Assembly: GCF_004352825.1 (NCBI RefSeq)
Contig: NZ_SJRW01000001.1
Span: 620,001-684,000 of the forward strand
Reading direction: 5' to 3'
Origin: Luteimonas arsenica
GTDB taxonomy: Bacteria > Pseudomonadota > Gammaproteobacteria > Xanthomonadales > Xanthomonadaceae
DNA length: 64,000 nt
Shown: in pieces, positions 21,632 to 32,621 of the stretch
How the letters are laid out: each line of letters opens with the position of its first letter
How positions within the stretch are numbered: position 1 is the first letter of the stretch
Notes under the pieces: generated by a model
What the model saw: the letters and a program-made list of their open reading frames with translations, nothing else
Database searches by the model: none
Told to the model about the DNA's origin: nothing
Made by a program: the position numbers and the translations under genes

Positions 21632-22276
21632 TCAATGGATGAAGAGCAGCGCCAGCAGCACCGGCACCACCAGGCCCAGGCCCACCCAGGGCCAGGTGCC
21701 GGGGCGCTGGCGCGCGTGCATCTGCAGTAGGAACAGGCCGGTCACCGTGAACACGATGCAGGCGATGGCGAAGACGTCGATGAACCAGCCCCAGGCCGGA
21801 CCGCTGTTGCGGCCCTTGTGCAGGTCGTTGAGGTAGGAGATCCAGCCGCGGTCGGTGCGCTCGTACTCGACTTCGCCGCTGGCCTTGTCGATCGCCAGCC
21901 AGGCGTCGCGGCCGGGGCCGGGCATGGACAGGTAGACCTCGTCCTCGGACCACTCCGCCTCGCGTCCGCCAATCGGCGCGCCCAGCTCGCCGCGCAGCCA
22001 GTCGGCGAGCGCGGCGGGCAGGGGCGCGGTGCCTTCTGCGTGGGCCTCGAGGGCGGGCAGCAGGTCGGCCGGCAGTTCGACCTGCCGGTTCTCGACTTCG
22101 GGGCTGCCCTCGATCTTCGAGGCGTGGTTGAGCGTGATCCCGGTGACCGCGAACAGCAGCATCCCCACCAGGCAGGCGGCGGAGCTGATCCAGTGCCACT
22201 GGTGCAGCGTGCGCAGCCAGAAGCCGCGCCGCTGCAGGGCGGCCGCGCTGGTGGTGGGGGATGGCTGTGCGGTCAC
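21632..22276 (-). CDS. PepSY-associated transmembrane protein
   Basis: 214-residue inner-membrane protein. An N-terminal helix ([21 protein letters not shown]) precedes a periplasmic PepSY-like region with [22 protein letters not shown], then come two C-terminal helices ([21 protein letters not shown] and [18 protein letters not shown]). Histidines in TLHQWHW, LNHASK and DLHKGR flank the helices, as in family members thought to move electrons across the membrane, perhaps via heme. Start chosen: GTG at 22276 ([11 protein letters not shown]), because the frame further upstream lies inside the receptor gene. A strong Fur-box-like palindrome lies 38 bp upstream. First gene of the PepSY-DUF2271-DUF4198-apbE-reductase run. 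Confidence 0.87.
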   Translation of the reverse strand: MTAQPSPTTSAAALQRRGFWLRTLHQWHWISSAACLVGMLLFAVTGITLNHASKIEGSPEVENRQVELPADLLPALEAHAEGTAPLPAALADWLRGELGAPIGGREAEWSEDEVYLSMPGPGRDAWLAIDKASGEVEYERTDRGWISYLNDLHKGRNSGPAWGWFIDVFAIACIVFTVTGLFLLQMHARQRPGTWPWVGLGLVVPVLLALLFIH

Positions 22277-22314
22277 GTCGGGGCCGGGGCGGAAGTTCCT
22301 GGAACATAGCTGGT

Positions 22315-22333
22315 GATGAGAAGCATTCTCATC
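22315..22333. promoter_or_regulatory. Predicted Fur box before the PepSY gene
   Basis: GATGAGAAGCATTCTCATC contains TGAGAAG-C-ATTCTCA, a near-perfect 7-1-7 inverted repeat of the Fur type, placed between the receptor stop and the PepSY start. It implies that the five downstream genes can be switched by iron separately from the receptor. Confidence 0.72.
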
Positions 22334-22359
22334 GGATGGAGCAATCCCGCGGGGCATCC

Positions 22360-24750
22360 TCAGAACGACACGTTCACGCTGAGCCACAGGTTCCGCGACT
22401 TGTCCTTGTTGTTGTAGTCGTCCAGGTAGCTCGGCGACCACGCCAGGGTGTCGGGGTTCTGCACCCACACCGTCTGGAAGGAGGTGAAGTCCTCGTCCAG
22501 CAGGTTGTTGATGCGGGCGTTGAAACTGACGTTGTCGTTGAGGCGGTACCGCGCGCCGAGATGGAAGACGACGTAGTCCTCGTAGTACTGCGGGTTGCCG
22601 TCGGCATCGACGCTGCCGCGGTAGCGCTCGGAGCGCGACTCGGCCGCCAGCTGCATGCTGAATGCGTCGGTGGCCTGCCAGTTGAGGCTGGCGTTGGCCA
22701 TGTGCTCGGCGGTGTTGGTCAGCGGCAGGCCCTTCTGTGCGCCGCTCATCTGCTCGCTGTCGGTGTACGTGTAGTTGGCGCGCAGCGACCAGGCCTCGGA
22801 AATGCCCCAGCGGCCGGCCAGCTCCGCGCCCTGCACACGGACCTCGTCGATGTTGATGTTCTGCGCATAGGTCGTGTAGCCCAGCAGCGCGTAGTCGCCC
22901 AGGTTCGCGCAGGGGCGCACGCCGCCGGTCTGCTCGCAGCTCAGGCTGGTCTCGCCGCGGGCGATCTTGTCGTCGAAGTCGTTGCGGAAGACGGTGACGT
23001 TGAAGTTGTGGCGGCTGTCGGCCGACGTCCAGTACAGCGCGACCTCGCTGTTGACGCTGGTCTCGGGCTGCAGGTCCGGGTTGCCGACGAAGGGCGAGGT
23101 GCCCTGGCCGCCGAAGCCGGTGATGCCGTCGTACAGGTCGGTGGTCTTGGGCGTCTTGTAGCCGGTGCTGACGCCGCCCTTGAGGGTCCAGTTCGGGGCC
23201 ACGTCCCACACCGCGTAGGCGCGCGGGCTGAGGTGGCTGCCGAAGACGTTGTGGTCGTCGTGGCGCAGGCCGAAGGTGATGGTCAGGGCTTCGGTGGGGC
23301 TCCAGTTGTCCTCGGCGAACAGCGACCACATTTCGTGGTCCTGCACCGCGCCGGCACCGTCGCCGCCGCCTTCCATGCCGAACACGCCATCGTCGAGTTC
23401 GCCGTCGATCAGCTGGCCGCCGACGATCACGTGGTGCTGCGCGCCCAGGGCGAAGTCGGCCTTCGCGTCGAGCGTGTACTGGCTGCTTTCCATGTTGCGC
23501 TTGGGGCGCGGCAGGAAGGTGGCCTCGGCCAGCTGCCGGCGCTCGTCGCGGCCCATGCCGGCATAGGGGCCGGCGGCGCAGACCTCGGCGTTGCCGCAGT
23601 AGATGTCCTGGTGCAGCAGTCGTTCGGCCACGGTGAAGGGCAGGGTGCGGCCATGGTTGGCGGTGTCGATGTGCGCCAGCGACACGAAGGTGTTGCCCCA
23701 CTCCCACTGGCCCTGGTGGGTGAGCGACCACTGGTCGCGGGTGAACTCCTGGTCGGCCGAATAGCCGACGCGCGGTGCCGCGGCCCAGATACCGTTGATG
23801 CCGTCCACGGTGCCCAGCGGATAGGTCTCGGTGCCGAGGTTGTTGATGTAGGGCGTGTTGTCGTAGACCTGCTCGGAGGTGTCGTACTCGAACACCACGC
23901 TCTGGAAGTCGCTCGGCGTCCAGCTCAGCGTCACGCCGGCGGTCTTGTTGGTGTTGTCGACGGTCTTGCCGCCGCCGCCGAAGCCCAGCGAACGCTCGAA
24001 CAGGGTGCCGTCGGGCGCGGTGATGGTCTCGTACTCCGGAGTGGAGGCATCACGCTCGTACCAGGAACCGCGCACGCCGAGGCCGAGGCGGTCCTTGACC
24101 AGCGGGCCGGACAGCGCGAAATCGAAGGTGCTGTCGGTGCCGAAGTCGTCGTTTTCCTGGTAGTTGTACGAGGCGGTGGCCGAACCACTCCAGCGCTGGC
24201 CGACCTTGCGGGTGATGATGTTGATCACGCCGCCCATGGCGTCGGCACCGTACAGCGTGGACGCCGGGCCGCGGATGACCTCGATGCGCTCGATCATGTC
24301 CAGCGGCGGGATGTGGTTGAACTGGTTGCCGCCGAAGTTGTTCGGATAGATGTCGCCGTGGTTGTTCTGGCGGCGGCCGTCGACGAGGATCAGGGTGTAG
24401 TCCGAACCCATGCCGCGCATGCTGATGGTCTTCTGCCCGGTCTTGTCCGAGGTCTCGCCCACGTCCACGCCTTCCAGGTCGCGCACGGCGTCGATCAGGG
24501 TCATGTACGGGCGGGTGGTCAGCTCTTCGCGGGTGACCACGCTGATGCTGGCCGGGGCGTCGGTGATCTTCTGCTCGAAGCCGGCCGCGGTCACCACGAT
24601 CGCGTCGAAGTCGGTGGCGTCGGCGCTGCCGTCGGGCATCGCGTCCTGCGCCAGGGCGTGCGACAGCGGCAGCAGGGCGGCGATCGAGGCGAAGAGGAGG
24701 GTGCGCGCAGGCGTACGGCCTGCAAGCGTGCGGGCGGCGTGGGTGGCCAT
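22360..24750 (-). CDS. TonB-dependent outer-membrane receptor (ferric siderophore type)
   Basis: 796-residue outer-membrane receptor. It has a signal peptide ([18 protein letters not shown]) and a TonB-box-like DAIVVTA near residue 49. The plug domain shows [31 protein letters not shown] and [19 protein letters not shown], and the 22-strand barrel ends in a terminal Phe (LWLSVNVSF). The plug resembles FepA/CirA/BfeA-type catecholate receptors, so a ferric siderophore is the likely substrate, though this is inference. A cysteine pair in [13 protein letters not shown] may form a loop disulphide. A Fur-box-like promoter lies about 120 bp upstream. Confidence 0.95.
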   Translation of the reverse strand: MATHAARTLAGRTPARTLLFASIAALLPLSHALAQDAMPDGSADATDFDAIVVTAAGFEQKITDAPASISVVTREELTTRPYMTLIDAVRDLEGVDVGETSDKTGQKTISMRGMGSDYTLILVDGRRQNNHGDIYPNNFGGNQFNHIPPLDMIERIEVIRGPASTLYGADAMGGVINIITRKVGQRWSGSATASYNYQENDDFGTDSTFDFALSGPLVKDRLGLGVRGSWYERDASTPEYETITAPDGTLFERSLGFGGGGKTVDNTNKTAGVTLSWTPSDFQSVVFEYDTSEQVYDNTPYINNLGTETYPLGTVDGINGIWAAAPRVGYSADQEFTRDQWSLTHQGQWEWGNTFVSLAHIDTANHGRTLPFTVAERLLHQDIYCGNAEVCAAGPYAGMGRDERRQLAEATFLPRPKRNMESSQYTLDAKADFALGAQHHVIVGGQLIDGELDDGVFGMEGGGDGAGAVQDHEMWSLFAEDNWSPTEALTITFGLRHDDHNVFGSHLSPRAYAVWDVAPNWTLKGGVSTGYKTPKTTDLYDGITGFGGQGTSPFVGNPDLQPETSVNSEVALYWTSADSRHNFNVTVFRNDFDDKIARGETSLSCEQTGGVRPCANLGDYALLGYTTYAQNINIDEVRVQGAELAGRWGISEAWSLRANYTYTDSEQMSGAQKGLPLTNTAEHMANASLNWQATDAFSMQLAAESRSERYRGSVDADGNPQYYEDYVVFHLGARYRLNDNVSFNARINNLLDEDFTSFQTVWVQNPDTLAWSPSYLDDYNNKDKSRNLWLSVNVSF

Positions 24751-24864
24751 GGAAGTCTAGCTCCGGGCGGGTTCGGGTGAGGGGCCCACGTCTCTGGCGA
24801 TGGCTGGACGGGTCGAACGGACGCCGGTCCTTCTTGGCCCAGGGCGCCCAATTCAGCGGGCGCC

Positions 24865-24893
24865 ATGTTAATGAGAACGATTTACAAACGCAA
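24865..24893 (-). promoter_or_regulatory. Receptor promoter overlapped by a Fur-box-like site
   Basis: On the minus strand, -35 TTGCGT (24888-24893) and -10 TAACAT (24865-24870) are spaced by 17 bp. The 19-mer GTTAATGAGAACGATTTAC (plus strand, 24867-24885) fits the Fur consensus at 13 of 19 positions and covers the spacer and most of the -10. Iron-replete Fur would therefore block this promoter. Confidence 0.65.
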
Positions 24894-24920
24894 CGGATTC
24901 TTAATATCGTTGCCGCGGGC

Positions 24921-25253
24921 TCAGTCGCGGTCGTCGCGGGTCCAGATGCCGTCGTGTTCGCGCTTCACCGGGAACTTGGCCACCGGTTCGTAGGCCGGGG
25001 CGCAGAGCGCGCGGCCGTCGCGGATGTCGAACTTCGCCCCGTGCAGGACGCATTCGATCGTGCCTTCGGCCGGGTCGAAGGCGCCGGCGGAGAGCTCGAA
25101 GTCCTCGTGGCTGCAGACGTCTTCCAGCGCGTAGAGCTCGCCGTCGAGGTTGAGCACCAGGATCGGCACGCCGGTGACCTCGTCGAAGGTGGTCTGCATT
25201 TCGCCGGGCAGCAGTTCGGTGCTCGCGCAGACGAAGGTCCAGGTCTCGCTCAC
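24921..25253 (-). CDS. Rieske [2Fe-2S] ferredoxin (non-heme oxygenase ferredoxin type)
   Basis: 110-residue soluble Rieske protein. The cluster ligands are C47-S-H49 (VCSHEDF) and C68-V-L-H71 (CVLHGAKFD), the C-x-H ... C-x2-H arrangement of dioxygenase ferredoxins. No oxygenase gene is nearby; instead it is the last gene of the suf run. The GTG start at 25253 overlaps the GNAT stop by four bases. A role as an electron donor or a cluster acceptor during SUF assembly is inferred only from position. Confidence 0.92.
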   Translation of the reverse strand: MSETWTFVCASTELLPGEMQTTFDEVTGVPILVLNLDGELYALEDVCSHEDFELSAGAFDPAEGTIECVLHGAKFDIRDGRALCAPAYEPVAKFPVKREHDGIWTRDDRD

Positions 25254-25774
25254 AGCGCTTTCTCCAGGACCTCGAAACGGAGGTCGTCGCGCTTCGGGAT
25301 GCCGAAGCGGGGGTCGCCATAGGGGAAGGGGTGGTGTACGCCGGTGCGGCGGTAGCCGAGGCGTTCGTACCAGGCGATCAGGTCCTCGCGCAGGTCGATC
25401 ACCGTCATCTGCATCTTCGGCAGCCGCCAGTCGTCGCGGGCGATGCGCTCGCACTCGGCGACCATCGCGCGGCCGGTGCCCGCGCCCTGGCAGGTCGGCT
25501 CCACCGCGAACATGCCGAAGTAGCCGCGCCCGCCGAGGTCGGCGACGTGGGCGCAGGCCTGCAGCGCACCATCGTTCAGACCCAGGACCACGCGGCTGGC
25601 GGGGCGGGCGATGTCCGCGCGCAGCACGTCGGGGTCGATGCGCTCGCCGTCGAGGAGGTCGGCCTCGGTGGTCCAGCCGGCGCGGCTGGCCTCGCCGCGG
25701 TAGGCGCGGGTGACCAGGCGCACGATGGCGTCGACGTCGGCTTCGGTGGCGTTGCGGAACTGGAGGTCTGCCAT
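25250..25774 (-). CDS. GNAT family N-acetyltransferase
   Basis: 174-residue GNAT protein. The acetyl-CoA loop reads FAVEPTCQGAGTGRAMVAE (Q-x-x-G-x-G/A variant), with the preceding strand GYFGMFAV and the C-terminal LIAWYERLGYRRTG. The substrate is unknown. It lies between sufS (28 bp upstream) and the Rieske gene (overlapping stop/start), so it is transcribed with the SUF genes. Confidence 0.88.
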   Translation of the reverse strand: MADLQFRNATEADVDAIVRLVTRAYRGEASRAGWTTEADLLDGERIDPDVLRADIARPASRVVLGLNDGALQACAHVADLGGRGYFGMFAVEPTCQGAGTGRAMVAECERIARDDWRLPKMQMTVIDLREDLIAWYERLGYRRTGVHHPFPYGDPRFGIPKRDDLRFEVLEKAL

Positions 25775-25802
25775 CGCGCGATTGTGCCGCTGGCCGCCCG
25801 CC

Positions 25803-27059
25803 CTACGCCAGAAGCCTGCGCACCTTGCGCAGCGCGGCGATGAAGGTGTCGATCTCGTCGTGGGTGTTGTAGAAGGCCAGCGAGGCGCGGCAGGTGGCCG
25901 AGACGCCCAGCCAGGCCAGCAGCGGGTGCGCGCAGTGCTGGCCGGAGCGCACGGCCACGCCTTCCAGGTCGAGCAGGGTGGCGAGGTCGTGCGAATGCAC
26001 GCCGTCGATGGCGAAGGACACCACCGCGGCCTTGCCCGGTGCGGTGCCGAACACGCGGAGGCCGTCGACCTTCGCGAACTCTTCCGAAAGGTGCGCCAGC
26101 AGCTCCTGCTCGCGGGCCTCGACCCGGGCCATGCCCAGGGCCGAGAGGTAGTCCACGGCCGCGCCCATGCCGACGAAGCCGGCGATGTTCGGCGTGCCGG
26201 CTTCGAACTTGCGCGGCGGGTCGTTGAACACGGTGTCGCCGTCCAGGCGCACCTCCTTGATCATCTCGCCGCCGCCGATGAAGGGCGGCATCGCCTCCAG
26301 GTGCTCGCGCCGCGCCCACAGCGCGCCGGTGCCGGTGGGCGCGCACATCTTGTGGCCGGTGAGCGCATAGAAGTCGCAGCCGATGGCGGCGACGTCGACC
26401 GGGCGGTGCGGCAGCGCCTGCGAGCCATCAACGACCGTGACGATGCCGCGCCTGCGCGCTTCGCGGCAGATGTCGGCCACCGGGTTGACGGTGCCAAGCA
26501 CGTTGCTGACGTGGCTGACGGCGAGCAGCTTCACGTCGCCGGTCATCTTCGCGCGCAGCATGTCGAGGTCGAGGCTGCCGTCGGGCAGCAGATCCACGAC
26601 CTCGATGCGCGCGCCGGTGCGCTGCGCCACCAGCTGCCAGGGCACGATGTTGGCGTGGTGCTCCATGCGCGTGAGCAGGATCGCGTCGCCGGCCTTGAGC
26701 CGCGGCAGCGCCCAGGAATAGGCCACCAGGTTGATCGCGAAGGTGGTGCCGCTGGTCAGCACCAGCTCGTCGGCGCGCACGTTGATGAAGCGCGCCAGCT
26801 TCGCGCGCGCGCCCTCGTAGGCTTCGGTGGCCTCGCTGCCGAGCTGGTGCACGGCGCGGCTGACGTTGGCGTTGTGGCGGCGGTAGAAGCCGTCGACCGC
26901 CTCGATCACCGTCGCTGGCTTCTGCCCGGTGTTGGCGGAATCGAGATACACCAGCGGCTTGCCGTGGACCTCGCGCGCAAGCAGCGGAAAGTCCTCCCGG
27001 ACCCTGGCCCAGTGCACGCCCGAAGCCGGCTCGCCTTCCTCCACCTGCGACTCCCTCAC
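25803..27059 (-). CDS. sufS: Cysteine desulfurase SufS
   Basis: PLP enzyme that takes sulfur from cysteine and passes it as persulfide to the SUF scaffold. The 418 residues show the N-terminal DFPLLAREVHGKPLVYLDSA, TSGTTFAINLVA, MEHHANIVPW, VDGSQALPH, the PLP lysine at about residue 237 in TGHKMCAPTG, and the persulfide Cys at about residue 376 in VRSGQHCAHPLL. It is a group II enzyme by the short Cys loop. The GTG at 27059 (VRESQVEEG) overlaps the sufD stop as GTGA; longer upstream frames are rejected. Confidence 0.96.
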   Translation of the reverse strand: MRESQVEEGEPASGVHWARVREDFPLLAREVHGKPLVYLDSANTGQKPATVIEAVDGFYRRHNANVSRAVHQLGSEATEAYEGARAKLARFINVRADELVLTSGTTFAINLVAYSWALPRLKAGDAILLTRMEHHANIVPWQLVAQRTGARIEVVDLLPDGSLDLDMLRAKMTGDVKLLAVSHVSNVLGTVNPVADICREARRRGIVTVVDGSQALPHRPVDVAAIGCDFYALTGHKMCAPTGTGALWARREHLEAMPPFIGGGEMIKEVRLDGDTVFNDPPRKFEAGTPNIAGFVGMGAAVDYLSALGMARVEAREQELLAHLSEEFAKVDGLRVFGTAPGKAAVVSFAIDGVHSHDLATLLDLEGVAVRSGQHCAHPLLAWLGVSATCRASLAFYNTHDEIDTFIAALRKVRRLLA

Positions 27060-28326
27060 GCCAGCACCTGCGCGGCGATCGCCCGGTCCAGCCATCCCTC
27101 CAGCAGCTCCCGGATCGCCGGCGTGGTCACCACCGACACCAGCGGCTCGCGCACGAAGGCCGCGGTCAGCAGCGCCCGTGCCTCGGCCTCGGGCAGGCCG
27201 CGCGAGCGCAGGTAGAACATGGCGTTGTCGTCGAGCTGGCCGACGGTCGCGCCGTGGGCGGCGGTCACCTCGTCGGCATGGATCACCAGCACCGGTTGGG
27301 TGTCGATCTCGGCGGTGTCGGACAGCAGCAGGTTCTTGTTCGACAGCTTCGCGTCGGTGCCGTCGGCGCCCTCGCGGATCTCGATGCCGCCGTGGAAGAC
27401 GGCGCGGCCGCGGCCGGCGGCCATGCCGCGCCAACCCAGCTCGCAGCGGGTGTCGCGCGCGATGTGGTCGATGCCCAGGCGGGTGTCGAGGTGGCGGCGG
27501 CCCGAGGCCAGCAGCACGCCGTTGGCGACCAGCTCGGCCTTCTCGCCCTCAAGGCGCACGTTGAGCTCGTGGCGCGACAGCGCGCCGCCCAGCTCGAGAT
27601 CCAGGCGCCGGTAGCTGGACTCGCGGGCGAGCACGGCGTCGGTGCGGGTGATGAGCGTGGCGCGACCGGATTCGTCCTGCACGCGCGCGTGGCGCAGCGA
27701 GGCACTGGCGGCGACATGCACATGGGCGATGGCGTTGCCGAGATGGGCGTGGTCACCGGCGGCGACGTGGTGTTCGATCACCGTCGCCGAGGCGCCGCGG
27801 CGCAGTTCGACCAGGTGGCGCGAGTGCCAGGCGAGGTCGCCTTCGGCGGGCTGGCCGATGAAGACCAGGTGCACCGGGGCCTGCACGGCCACGCCTTCGG
27901 CGATGCGCAGCACCGCGCCGTCGTCGGCCAGCGCGGCGTTGAGGCGGGCGAAGACCTCGTCGGCGCGCTCGTAGCTGCGCGCCAGCACGTTGCTCTCGCG
28001 CGGGTCGGGGTCGGCCAGGGCCTCGGCCATCGACAGCAGGCGCGCGCCTTCCGGCAGGCCGGCGGTGTCGGACAGCGCGGCATCGTGGCGGCCGTTGACG
28101 AAGACCAGGCGCGGTGCGGGGACGCCGGCGACCAGCGCGGGGTCGACGCCGGCCTGCGGCAGCGGCGCGGGCGAGAAGGCGCGGCGCTCCAGCGCCCGCA
28201 GCGAGGTGTACTTCCAGGCCTCGCTGCGCGCGTGCGGCAGGCCGTCGCGCAGCGCGGCCTCCATCGCGGCCTGGCGCGCGCCGTCGCCGCTGAAGTCCGC
28301 GGCCAGCGAGTCGAGCAGGGTGGCCA

Positions 28327-28327
<1 letters not shown>
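27056..28327 (-). CDS. sufD: Fe-S assembly scaffold subunit SufD
   Basis: Partner of SufB and SufC in the SufBC2D scaffold. 423 residues, the usual length. The N-terminal region has GLPHARSEAWKYTSL, and the beta-helix core ends with VGQLDDNAMFYLRSRGLPEAEARALL, a close parallel to SufB. The His in AHGATVGQLD fits the conserved C-terminal position used in cluster building. The ATG at 28327 shares one base with the sufC stop (TAATG). Confidence 0.95.
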
Positions 28328-29094
<767 letters not shown>

Positions 29095-29156
29095 GTGTGT
29101 GTTCTGGATTCTTTGGGAAATGGTCGCGGGGTTTGCCCCCATCCGCCCTTCGGGCA

Positions 29157-29180
29157 CCTTCCCCCGCGGGCGGGGGAAGG
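29157..29180. repeat. Hairpin in the sufB-sufC spacer
   Basis: CCTTCCCCCGC and GCGGGGGAAGG-like arms form an almost perfect 24-base palindrome three bases beyond the sufB stop, with a smaller GCCC-TTC-GGGC hairpin (29145-29155) beside it. The sequence style is that of the short CT/GA-rich palindromes scattered between xanthomonad genes. It is the only large gap inside the operon. Confidence 0.55.
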
Positions 29181-29183
29181 GAG

Positions 29184-30668
<1,485 letters not shown>

Positions 30669-30685
30669 TGCGGGCTGCCTGATGT

Positions 30686-31150
30686 TCATGCGGTGGCGAG
30701 GCGGGCGGGGATGCGCTTGTGCGCTCCGCTCCCGGACTCGGAATGGGGTGGCGCGTCGAGCATCTGCGCGAGGCTGACGCCGCGCAGCGCGTCGGCGACG
30801 ATGTCGTTGATCCGACGCCAGTTGGCGCGCGCGGTGCACTGGCTGGCGATGCCGCAGCTGGCATCCTCCAGGCTGCACTCCGTCATCGCCAGCGGCCCTT
30901 CCATGGCTTCGACGATGGCGATCAGGCTGATCTCCTCCGGCGGGCGCGAAAGGCGGTAGCCGCCGTGCGCGCCGCGGAAGGCCTCGAGCAGCCCGGCCTG
31001 GGCCAGGGGCTTGAGCAGCTTGCTCACCGTGGGGGCTTCCAGCCCCGCGCGCTCGGCCAGCTCGGCCGCGCTCAGCACGCGGTCGGGCTCCGCGGCAAGC
31101 ACGGTCAGCACCACGGTGGCGTAGTCGGTGAGGCGGGTGACGCGGAGCAT
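30686..31150 (-). CDS. sufR: Rrf2-family SUF regulator (SufR/IscR-like)
   Basis: 154-residue winged-helix repressor. The DNA-binding half reads [32 protein letters not shown] and [14 protein letters not shown]. Three cysteines, C92, C99 and C105 ([16 protein letters not shown]), fit the cluster-binding triad of IscR-type sensors with nearly the same spacing. It is the first gene of the suf operon and probably represses it when its cluster is loaded. A candidate operator (31161-31176) and promoter lie directly upstream. Confidence 0.92.
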   Translation of the reverse strand: MLRVTRLTDYATVVLTVLAAEPDRVLSAAELAERAGLEAPTVSKLLKPLAQAGLLEAFRGAHGGYRLSRPPEEISLIAIVEAMEGPLAMTECSLEDASCGIASQCTARANWRRINDIVADALRGVSLAQMLDAPPHSESGSGAHKRIPARLATA

Positions 31151-31160
31151 CGGGGCGGGA

Positions 31161-31176
31161 GTCCTTCAATCAGGAC
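31161..31176. promoter_or_regulatory. Candidate operator of the suf operon
   Basis: GTCCT-TCAATC-AGGAC is a perfect 5-bp inverted repeat with a 6-base spacer, located between the predicted -10 and the sufR start codon. This is where an autorepressor would bind; the assignment to SufR is inference. Confidence 0.45.
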
Positions 31177-31180
31177 CGAA

Positions 31181-31209
31181 ATTGTACGCTTTTGCTGCAG
31201 CGCATCCAA
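31181..31209 (-). promoter_or_regulatory. Promoter of the suf operon
   Basis: Minus strand: -35 TTGGAT (31204-31209), a 17-bp spacer and -10 TACAAT (31181-31186), about 31 bp upstream of the sufR ATG. Good match to a sigma-70 promoter. Confidence 0.65.
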
Positions 31210-31342
31210 GCCGGTCCGCTGAACGAAGAATCCCGGCAGCGGCGGCGGCACGCCCGGCAGGTGCCGCAGCGGGCGCCGCGATGGAACATCCCCGGCGCTT
31301 GCACCACAATGAACCTTTCCACACCGCGAGACCGCGCCGCAG

Positions 31343-31843
31343 ATGGCCAAGAGCAGCAAGGACAAGCCCGGCAAGAAGAAAAAGAAGATCGAGGCCCGCC
31401 AGTCCGAGATCCACGGCAACGGCGTCTTCGCCACCGAAGCCATCGCCAAGGGCGAGCGCATCATCCGCTACAAGGGCGCGCTGCGCACCCACGACCAGGT
31501 CGATGCCGACTACGGCGAACTCGAGGAGAACGGCCACACCTTCCTGTTCACCCTCAACGACGACTACGTGATCGACGCCAACATAGAGGGCGGCGTCGCG
31601 CGCTGGATCAACCACAGCTGCGCGCCCAACTGCGAGGCGGTGGTGGAAGAGGACGACAAGGGTCGCCCGCACAAGGACAAGGTGTTCATCGAAGCCATCC
31701 GCGACATCAGGGCCGGCGAGGAACTCACCTACAACTACGGCATCACGCTCGACGAGCGTCACACGCCGAAGCTGAAGAAGCTCTGGGGCTGCCGCTGCGG
31801 CGCCCCGGAATGCACCGGGACGATGCTCCAGCCCAAGCGCTGA
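31343..31843 (+). CDS. SET domain protein lysine methyltransferase
   Basis: 166-residue protein that is almost only a SET domain. The N-terminus is a lysine-rich tail (KPGKKKKKIEAR). The SET motifs are complete: IHGNGVFATEAIAKGERI, NHSCAPN (90-96) and ELTYNYG (127-133). A post-SET zinc site is present as C150-R-C152-G-A-P-E-C157 together with C93. SAM-dependent lysine methylation of a protein is expected; the target is unknown, though a lysine/alanine-rich HU-like protein is encoded about 2 kb away. Divergent from sufR, with 192 bp between the starts. Confidence 0.93.
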   Translation: MAKSSKDKPGKKKKKIEARQSEIHGNGVFATEAIAKGERIIRYKGALRTHDQVDADYGELEENGHTFLFTLNDDYVIDANIEGGVARWINHSCAPNCEAVVEEDDKGRPHKDKVFIEAIRDIRAGEELTYNYGITLDERHTPKLKKLWGCRCGAPECTGTMLQPKR

Positions 31844-31864
31844 GGATCGTCGCTGCGCCCCGGA

Positions 31865-32551
31865 TCAGGGGCGCAGTTCGTGCATCTCCGCCGAGGCGAT
31901 GTGCCAGCCCGGCGCCGCGCCTTCCACCTGCGAGCTGCGCATGGTGAAGGCGCCGACCTGGCGCACTTCGCGGCCATCGGCGCCGCGGCTGGTGAGGGTC
32001 ACCGGGATCTCGACGTAGCGCGAACCGGCGGCGCCCTCGACGCGGCCCGGTTCGCCCATCGATACCGTGAGGATCTCAACGCCCTGGAAGCCTGCGGCGA
32101 ACTGCTCCGGCGTGCGGCCACTGCCGCGGCCGCCATCGGACCAGGCTGCGTAGGCGCGGCCGTAGTCGCCGGCGATGACCGCTTCGTAGTAGGCCTGCAC
32201 CGCAGCGACGGCTTCCTGTGCGGTGTCTGCGGCGGTTGCGCTGGCCTCCCCTCCGGCCAGGGGATCGACGCCGAAGCCGGCCTCGGGATTGTCCTGCAGC
32301 GGCTCCAGGCCTTCGCCCGGCGGTGGCACGAGATCCTCGAACCCGGGCGGCGGCGGTGGCGGCGTCCCGCCCAGCGGCACGTCGCCCGGGCCGGGGCCGT
32401 CGGGCATGCCGGTGATCGAGCCCGACGGCTGGCCGGGGGCCGGCAGGGCTTCGGTGGCGGCATCGTCCGCGGCGGCGGGAACGGCTTCGTCGCCACAGGC
32501 CGCGACCGCGAGCAGCAGAAGGCAGGGAAGGGCAAGGCGAAGCTGGGACAT
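31865..32551 (-). CDS. Hypothetical lipoprotein with NTF2-like domain
   Basis: 228 residues. The signal sequence ends in a lipobox (LLLLAVAAC), so Cys19 should be lipidated. A long Pro/Gly-rich linker (GGTPPPPPPGFEDLVPPPG) leads to a C-terminal domain that starts AVQAYYEAVIAGDYGRAYAAW, the helical opening typical of NTF2-like folds, and ends in beta strands (SRYVEIPVTLTSRG, GAFTMRSSQ). Function unknown. The ATG at 32551 is chosen because it begins the signal peptide. Convergent with the SET gene. Confidence 0.8.
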   Translation of the reverse strand: MSQLRLALPCLLLLAVAACGDEAVPAAADDAATEALPAPGQPSGSITGMPDGPGPGDVPLGGTPPPPPPGFEDLVPPPGEGLEPLQDNPEAGFGVDPLAGGEASATAADTAQEAVAAVQAYYEAVIAGDYGRAYAAWSDGGRGSGRTPEQFAAGFQGVEILTVSMGEPGRVEGAAGSRYVEIPVTLTSRGADGREVRQVGAFTMRSSQVEGAAPGWHIASAEMHELRP

Positions 32552-32621
32552 GCTCGGACCGGGCGTCGTGGACCAGGACAGGAACATACGCCCCGCCGAT
32601 GAACGTACCGTCAGCGCGGGC

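Noticed and set aside
22114-22185. V-T-G-I-T-L in the first helix of the PepSY protein as a flavinylation site
   Set aside because: It lies inside a transmembrane helix and lacks the Asp and the final G-A-T pattern; the DUF2271 motif is a much better candidate.
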